Part shown: positions 59,428 to 64,000 of the stretch, piece by piece
Numbering within the stretch: the stretch's first letter is position 1
How the letters are laid out: each line of letters begins with the position of its first letter
From: Pogonophryne albipinna
Lineage: Eukaryota > Chordata > Actinopteri > Perciformes > Artedidraconidae
NCBI GenBank assembly: GCA_028583405.1
Contig: JAPTMU010000290.1
Coordinates: 193,869-257,868 of the forward strand
Length of the DNA stretch: 64,000 bases
Direction: 5' to 3'
Notes under the pieces: generated by a model
The model's database searches: none
What the model was told of the DNA's origin: nothing
What the model saw: only the letters and a program-made list of their open reading frames with translations
Program-made: the position numbers and the translations under genes

Positions 59428-59673
59428 CTACAGTGCTGAAAAGAAATCTGTGTTATTCTTATTCTCATCTATTAATGAAGAGTAGTAGGCTGCTCTCGCT
59501 TTACGCAGTGCTTTCTTATATTCATTGAGAGTAATATGCCAAATTAAACGAGATTCTTCAAGTTTAGTGGAACGCCATATCCTTTCAAGTTGTCTCGACT
59601 TTTGCTTTATTTTGCGGGTTTGGGCATTATGCCATGGAGCTAATCTATGTTGTTTTATTTTCTTCTTTTTCAA
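59428..59673 (-). pseudogene. LINE spacer between endonuclease and RT
   Basis: 81 residues, basic, with APWHNAQTRKIKQKSRQLER and EYKKALRKARAAYYSSLI, typical of the conserved APWxN...R region found between the APE and RT domains. Confidence 0.8.
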
Positions 59674-59885
59674 AGGAGCAACAGAGTCTAATTTTATTCG
59701 CAGCGCATCTGTAGCACTATCAACAACATGATCAATTTGGGGTGGTGTACATTTTGTATAAGTTTCCTCCCCTACATGCAGACATGCTATCGAGTTAAAT
59801 ATTGGTGGAATCTCTTCCTTAAATGTGGCTATAGCACTAACAGATAGGTTTCTGCTGCAGGAGCTTTTGACTAATGCTTTGTAGT

Positions 59886-60656
59886 CTAGTAACAGTACTT
59901 CAAAGTTACTAAGAAATGGTCGGATAAAGCAGGATTATGCGGTTCCACTAATAGTTGCTCAATTTCAATACCATAAGTCAGAACAAGGTCGAGAGTGTGA
60001 TTATAGCAGTGGGTTGGTTTATTTACACTCTGACAGAAACCAACAGAATCTAATATAGAGTTAAATGCAACAGTAAGGCTATTTTTATCATCGTCAACAT
60101 GAATATTAAAGTCACCTCCGATAATTACTTTATCTGTTTTAAGAACCAAAGTTGATAAAAACTCAGAGAATTCTGATAAGCATTCTGAATAAGGACCTGG
60201 TGCACGGTACACTGTAACAAATAAGATTGGCTGCAAAGTTTTCCAGGTCGGATGCGTAAGACTAAAAACGAGACTTTCAAAGGAGGTATCATTTAATTTT
60301 GGTTTAGTATTGATAAGTAAACTTGAGTCAAAGATTGCTGCAACTCCACCTCCTCGGCCCACGCCTCGGGCAATATGAGTATTGATATGGCTGGGTGGAG
60401 TGGCCTCATTTATGCTGACATATTCTTCATGTCTCAACCAAGTTTCAGTGAGACAGCATATATCAATATTATAATCTGATATTAAATCATTTACCAATAT
60501 TGCTTTAGATGCTAGAGATCTTATGTTTAAGAGACCACATTTCATCTTCCTGTTTTGTTGCACTGTAGTAGTTGTTACATTTACTTTTATTAGGTTATTA
60601 TGTATGACACCTCTATTAGGTTTTACCTTTAGTTGTCCTTGGGCAGACACACACAC
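59886..60656 (-). pseudogene. LINE APE-like endonuclease
   Basis: 256-residue frame. Motifs: LNIRSLASKA near the start, ICCLTETWL (catalytic Glu), GRGGGVAAIF, FVTVYRAPG, VIIGGDFNIHVDD (GDFN), LDLVLTYG and SDHFLVTL (SDH). All essential motifs are visible in one frame, so this part is the least decayed. Confidence 0.92.
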
Positions 60657-60770
60657 CGCTAATATTGGGTATTTTATTGGGTTCGGGATTCCTATGGATG
60701 ACTGCCTAGGAGAGAGCGCAGAGAAGCGTGTAAGACTGCGACTCCGCCTCCTGGTCTCAACTCCAGTTTG

Positions 60771-61233
60771 TCATGGATTAAGTCCACAAAGCCCTGAAAT
60801 GTTTGCCGAAATGAGATTTGCACCTTCCAAAGTAGGATGAATGCCGTCTCTCTTAATCAGATCAGGTTTTCCCCAGAAGGCTGTCCAATTATTTACGAAG
60901 CCCACATTGTTTGCTGGGCACCACCAAGACAACCAGCGCTGAAATGATGACATGCGGCTATACATGTCATCATTGATCAGATTGGGGAGGGGACCAGAGA
61001 ATATTACGGTGTCCGACATTGTTTTAGCATAACTACACACCGACTCCACATTAAGTTTGGTGCATTCTGATTGGCTGTAAACGAACATCATTACCACCGA
61101 CGTGAATAACAATCCTACTGTATTTACGTTTATTTTTAGCCAGCAGTTTAAGATGCGCCTCAACGTCGCCCGCTCTGGCCCCCGGAATGCATGTGACTGT
61201 GGAGGCTTCGGTCTCTAAATTCACGTATCTCAT
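60771..61233 (-). pseudogene. LINE ORF1-derived SGNH hydrolase-like domain
   Basis: Two overlapping frames. The first (61233-61051) has the block-III motif [12 protein letters not shown] (GxND). The second (61163-60771) ends with LIKRDGIHPTLEGANLIS, whose DGIH corresponds to the catalytic Asp-x-x-His of SGNH esterases. Known in ORF1 or ORF2 of several CR1/L2 elements; role unclear. A frameshift lies between about 61051 and 61090. Confidence 0.8.
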
Positions 61234-61297
61234 AATAGAGCTACCAATAACCAGAGTTGGCTTCTCAGCGGGTGTCTCGCTGAGTGGGGAATATCTG

Positions 61298-61630
61298 TTA
61301 GATACGTGAACGGGTTGGTGGGGGACCTGCGGGTTTCGCGTTATGCCCCTTCTGAACAGTCACCCAGTCTCCCTGCTGCTCGGGAGTTGCCGGGGGACGG
61401 CTAATAGGAGCTATCTTTTGCCGGTCCGCACCGGCTAACATGGGCTTTACTGTAGCTGAGTTACTTTCTAAGATGCGGAGCCGGGCTTCTATGGCTATGA
61501 TTCCCGCCTCCAACCTAACAACTATACTACATTTAACACATATATCGGTACCAGTAAAGGAGGTAGGGAAGTAACCAAACATGAGACAGTTAGAGCAGGG
61601 AATAGCACCCGAGGGTGGGGAAAGAGCCAT
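61298..61630 (-). pseudogene. LINE ORF1 N-terminal fragment
   Basis: 110 residues starting MALSPPSGAIPCSNCLMFG. It has two Cys pairs (CSNC and CVKC) 20 or so residues apart that could bind zinc, followed by a short helix with heptad-like Leu/Ile (IIAIEARLRILESNS). Placed directly upstream of the SGNH region in element order. Confidence 0.6.
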
Positions 61631-61946
61631 GGCTAGCTATCAAGCTAAAGTAGCTACCGTTAGCAAACCCGAAAAGAGTGTAGGCAACTGTGGAGTTACA
61701 GTCGCTAAGAGAAGGAGAGTTGTGAGTGCTTAAGCTGTAGTAACGTGGGATTACAACGTCAGGCAGTTGCCGTGATCAAGAGTTTTAAAACGATCGATTA
61801 AGTTAAGATAATAAGCTATCAGCAACAGAACAGGCACACGGGATACCCGGAGATGACAACAACAACCAGAAGTTACAACATGCTTACCGCAATAGTGGTC
61901 TGTGTAGAAACTAGTCCACTCCTCTTACTGCAAGATTTACCCCAAT

Positions 61947-62606
<660 letters not shown>

Positions 62607-62691
62607 CAGTGACGTGCGGTGAGGTTCATGGCTGGTGAGGCACTGACTCTTTCAGAGTCAGATTTACAAATATTATATATTTTGACCTTAA

Positions 62692-62986
62692 AGGCGGGGT
62701 AGGTAATTTTGGAGAAACCAGCTCGAGTGCGCTAGAATTTGAAAATACACAGCCCCTCCTCCAACACACACGAATGCGCACATGACCAATGAGGGCACGA
62801 GCCGGGCCGGCTAAAATGAGTGGTCGTGCTTTTTACAGAACTACGGCTTCCACAGATGAAATGTTTTTATGTATTTTTTGTCAAAGCACTTCAGATATTC
62901 ATTGCTATCGGGATGTTAAGAGCATTCCATGGAATATAACAAAAAGTGTATATCGTGCCGGTTTCTCAAACTTACCTACCCCACCT
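62692..62986. mobile_element. 295-bp MITE flanked by TTAA, nested in the hAT element
   Basis: Left end aggcggggtaggtaatttt, right end on the other strand aggtggggtaggtaagttt. TTAA on both sides (62688-62691 and 62987-62990). A TTAA duplication is typical of piggyBac-type integration, although the ends do not begin with the usual CCC. Interior has a GC-rich stretch and a short open frame without similarity. Confidence 0.75.
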
Positions 62987-63581
62987 TTAATCGAAATATT
63001 CTGTTCTTTTCAAAAGCTTTTTTAGTCTGATGCTTCGATTCATTTTAAACAGACCGTTCAACAAAAGGATAGCCAAAATCTAAACATTGGATTGTCCTCT
63101 CTTAGTAAGATCCAATTTTCATTACAAATGTGATCTTACCTTGACTTGAAGATGAAGTCCATGCTTTCCTTCTGGACAACAATCTCTATTACTGTTTTGT
63201 AAAAGTCCTCCTTATCTTCCTCTAGTTTCAAAAGCCTAGCTTGTTGTTCTCTACCGTCTCTGCGTAGAATAACAGTAGCAACAAGAACCTGTGGGCTCAC
63301 TTGCGCCCCCTTCAGTGCGGCAGAGGTTGTGGCTGCCTCCCCTGGTGCTTTTCTCATTGCCGTTGCATGATGAGACCAGCGAGCCTAAATATCATATATA
63401 CGTGAAATAAGTTATTTAGAGAATATGGATGGTGAGGATAAATGTAATAAAGGGATCTACAAACATTACATTGGTGACATACAGTGAGATGGTGCAGGCA
63501 TGCGCTTAGGGCCCGCTTTCCAGACAGTTTCTGTGACGCATTCTGAGGTGAGGCAGAGCTCATCTGTGCCTCACCTCACCA

Positions 63582-63658
63582 CACAGTAACTGGCTTGAGC
63601 GCGCTCACAAAATAAGTGCCGCGCTAAATTAGTGCCCGTGCTCCAGCCAGTTACTGTG
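63582..63658. repeat. 14-bp inverted repeat within the hAT element
   Basis: cacagtaactggct (63582-63595) and agccagttactgtg (63645-63658) are perfect inverse complements 49 bp apart. Each is flanked outward by gtgaggcagagctc copies that are themselves part of smaller inverted repeats (gtgaggca with tgcctcac). Confidence 0.85.
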
Positions 63659-63908
63659 GGCTTCTGTGAGGCAGAGCTCGTCCCTGCCTCACTTCTCAAT
63701 CTCATCGCTCCCCGTAGTTGTAGCGGAGCTCGGCCAATTTGCTGATTTTTACTATAAAAAGCGATTGGAATCAAACAGAAATCACATTTACAACACAGAT
63801 CAGTGGACACATTTTATTTTTATTATTATTTTTTTCCCTTACATTGGAGAATGACAAGTGAGGCTCTGCCTCACCTGCCTCCCCTGACCGCACGTCGCTG
63901 ATACATAT

Positions 63909-64000
63909 ATATATGTATATATTATCGCGTTAACGGCGGTAATTCATTTTTTGAATTAATTGCGTTAAAACATTTAACGCATGTGCAGAATGGCCCGCCC
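63909..64000. other. unassigned repeat-like fragment at window end
   Basis: After a short TA stretch, ttatcgcgttaacggcggta and gcgttaaaacatttaacgca look like the palindromic ends of a dispersed fish DNA repeat. It is cut by the window edge, so it cannot be classified. Confidence 0.4.

Larger units (their letters stand above)
56795..61930 (-). mobile_element. L2-like LINE, full-length scale but broken
   Basis: Read on the - strand: 5' region (61640-61930), ORF1 fragment (61298-61630), SGNH-hydrolase-like fragment (60771-61233), APE endonuclease (59886-60656), spacer, reverse transcriptase (58405-59359), C-terminal domain (57647-58404), 3' UTR with a 15-bp minisatellite, and a tail of tandem attg (tcaatcaatcaatcaatg on +, 56801-56820). 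An SGNH module plus APE-RT and a short-repeat tail fit the CR1/L2 group. Several frameshifts and a nonsense codon show it is dead. It is convergent with ubtf. Confidence 0.9.
62607..63900. mobile_element. 1294-bp hAT-superfamily non-autonomous element
   Basis: Terminal inverted repeats: left cagtgacgtgcggtgagg, right end on the other strand cagcgacgtgcggtcagg (16 of 18 identical). Flanked by an 8-bp duplication atacatat (62599-62606 and 63901-63908). 8-bp duplications and CAG ends are hAT hallmarks. No transposase recognised; the 73-residue - frame at 63136-63357 is unassigned. It carries a nested MITE at 62692-62986 and internal inverted repeats at 63548-63700. Confidence 0.85.

Noticed and set aside
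63136..63357. Transposase fragment on the - strand of the hAT element
   Set aside because: 73 residues without recognisable hAT or BED-finger motifs; too little to support.

Overview
This is vertebrate, almost certainly teleost fish, nuclear DNA. It holds one large split protein-coding gene on the + strand. The exons encode the nucleolar HMG-box protein UBF (upstream binding transcription factor, ubtf or its teleost paralogue ubtfl). The fish assignment rests on the exon sequences, GT-AG introns, (CA)n tracts, and fish-type non-LTR (L2-like), hAT-like and Harbinger-like elements.

Layout. 1-3000 is a 30-bp tandem array, followed by an assembly gap of exactly 1000 N (3001-4000) and a 37-bp tandem array (4001-9485). 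The first visible ubtf exon begins at 9527. Sixteen coding exons (9527-56224, 1737 nt, 578 codons plus stop) follow in one consistent reading frame. They encode, in order, HMG box 1, box 2, box 3, box 5, box 6 and a short acidic Ser/Asp/Glu tail. The N-terminal dimerisation exons are not in the window. The exon(s) for HMG box 4 are not found where they should be (between 25395 and 39882). The 3' UTR ends near 56575. Downstream lie a broken L2-like LINE in convergent orientation (56795-about 61930), an AT/TATATG microsatellite (61947-62606), a 1294-bp hAT-type element with a nested TTAA-flanked MITE (62607-63900), and an unassigned repeat fragment at the window end.

The striking property is that about three quarters of the 47-kb gene body is tandem repeat. 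The introns carry many unrelated arrays: 28-bp, a TACTAAC-based array, 13-bp, a 9.3-kb 10-bp array, a 30-bp array of about 13 kb, 31-bp, another 30-bp, a 7.5-kb 18-bp array, a 33-bp array and several (CA)n blocks. Several arrays are built from sequence that resembles RNA-processing signals. One repeats the perfect branch-point consensus TACTAAC well over 100 times. One repeats a 3' splice site plus the first coding bases of the box 3 exon five times, four of them in frame. One repeats AATAAA plus a GU-rich element five times in the last intron. The 37-nt-codon exon that defines the UBF1/UBF2 splice choice sits between two pure CA tracts.

Limits. All gene calls come from reading the translation and splice sites by eye. 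No alignment or RNA evidence was available. Repeat copy numbers and the missing box 4 may be affected by assembly error: positions 1-3000 nearly duplicate 31646-34680, and several array segments are dense in single-base indels.
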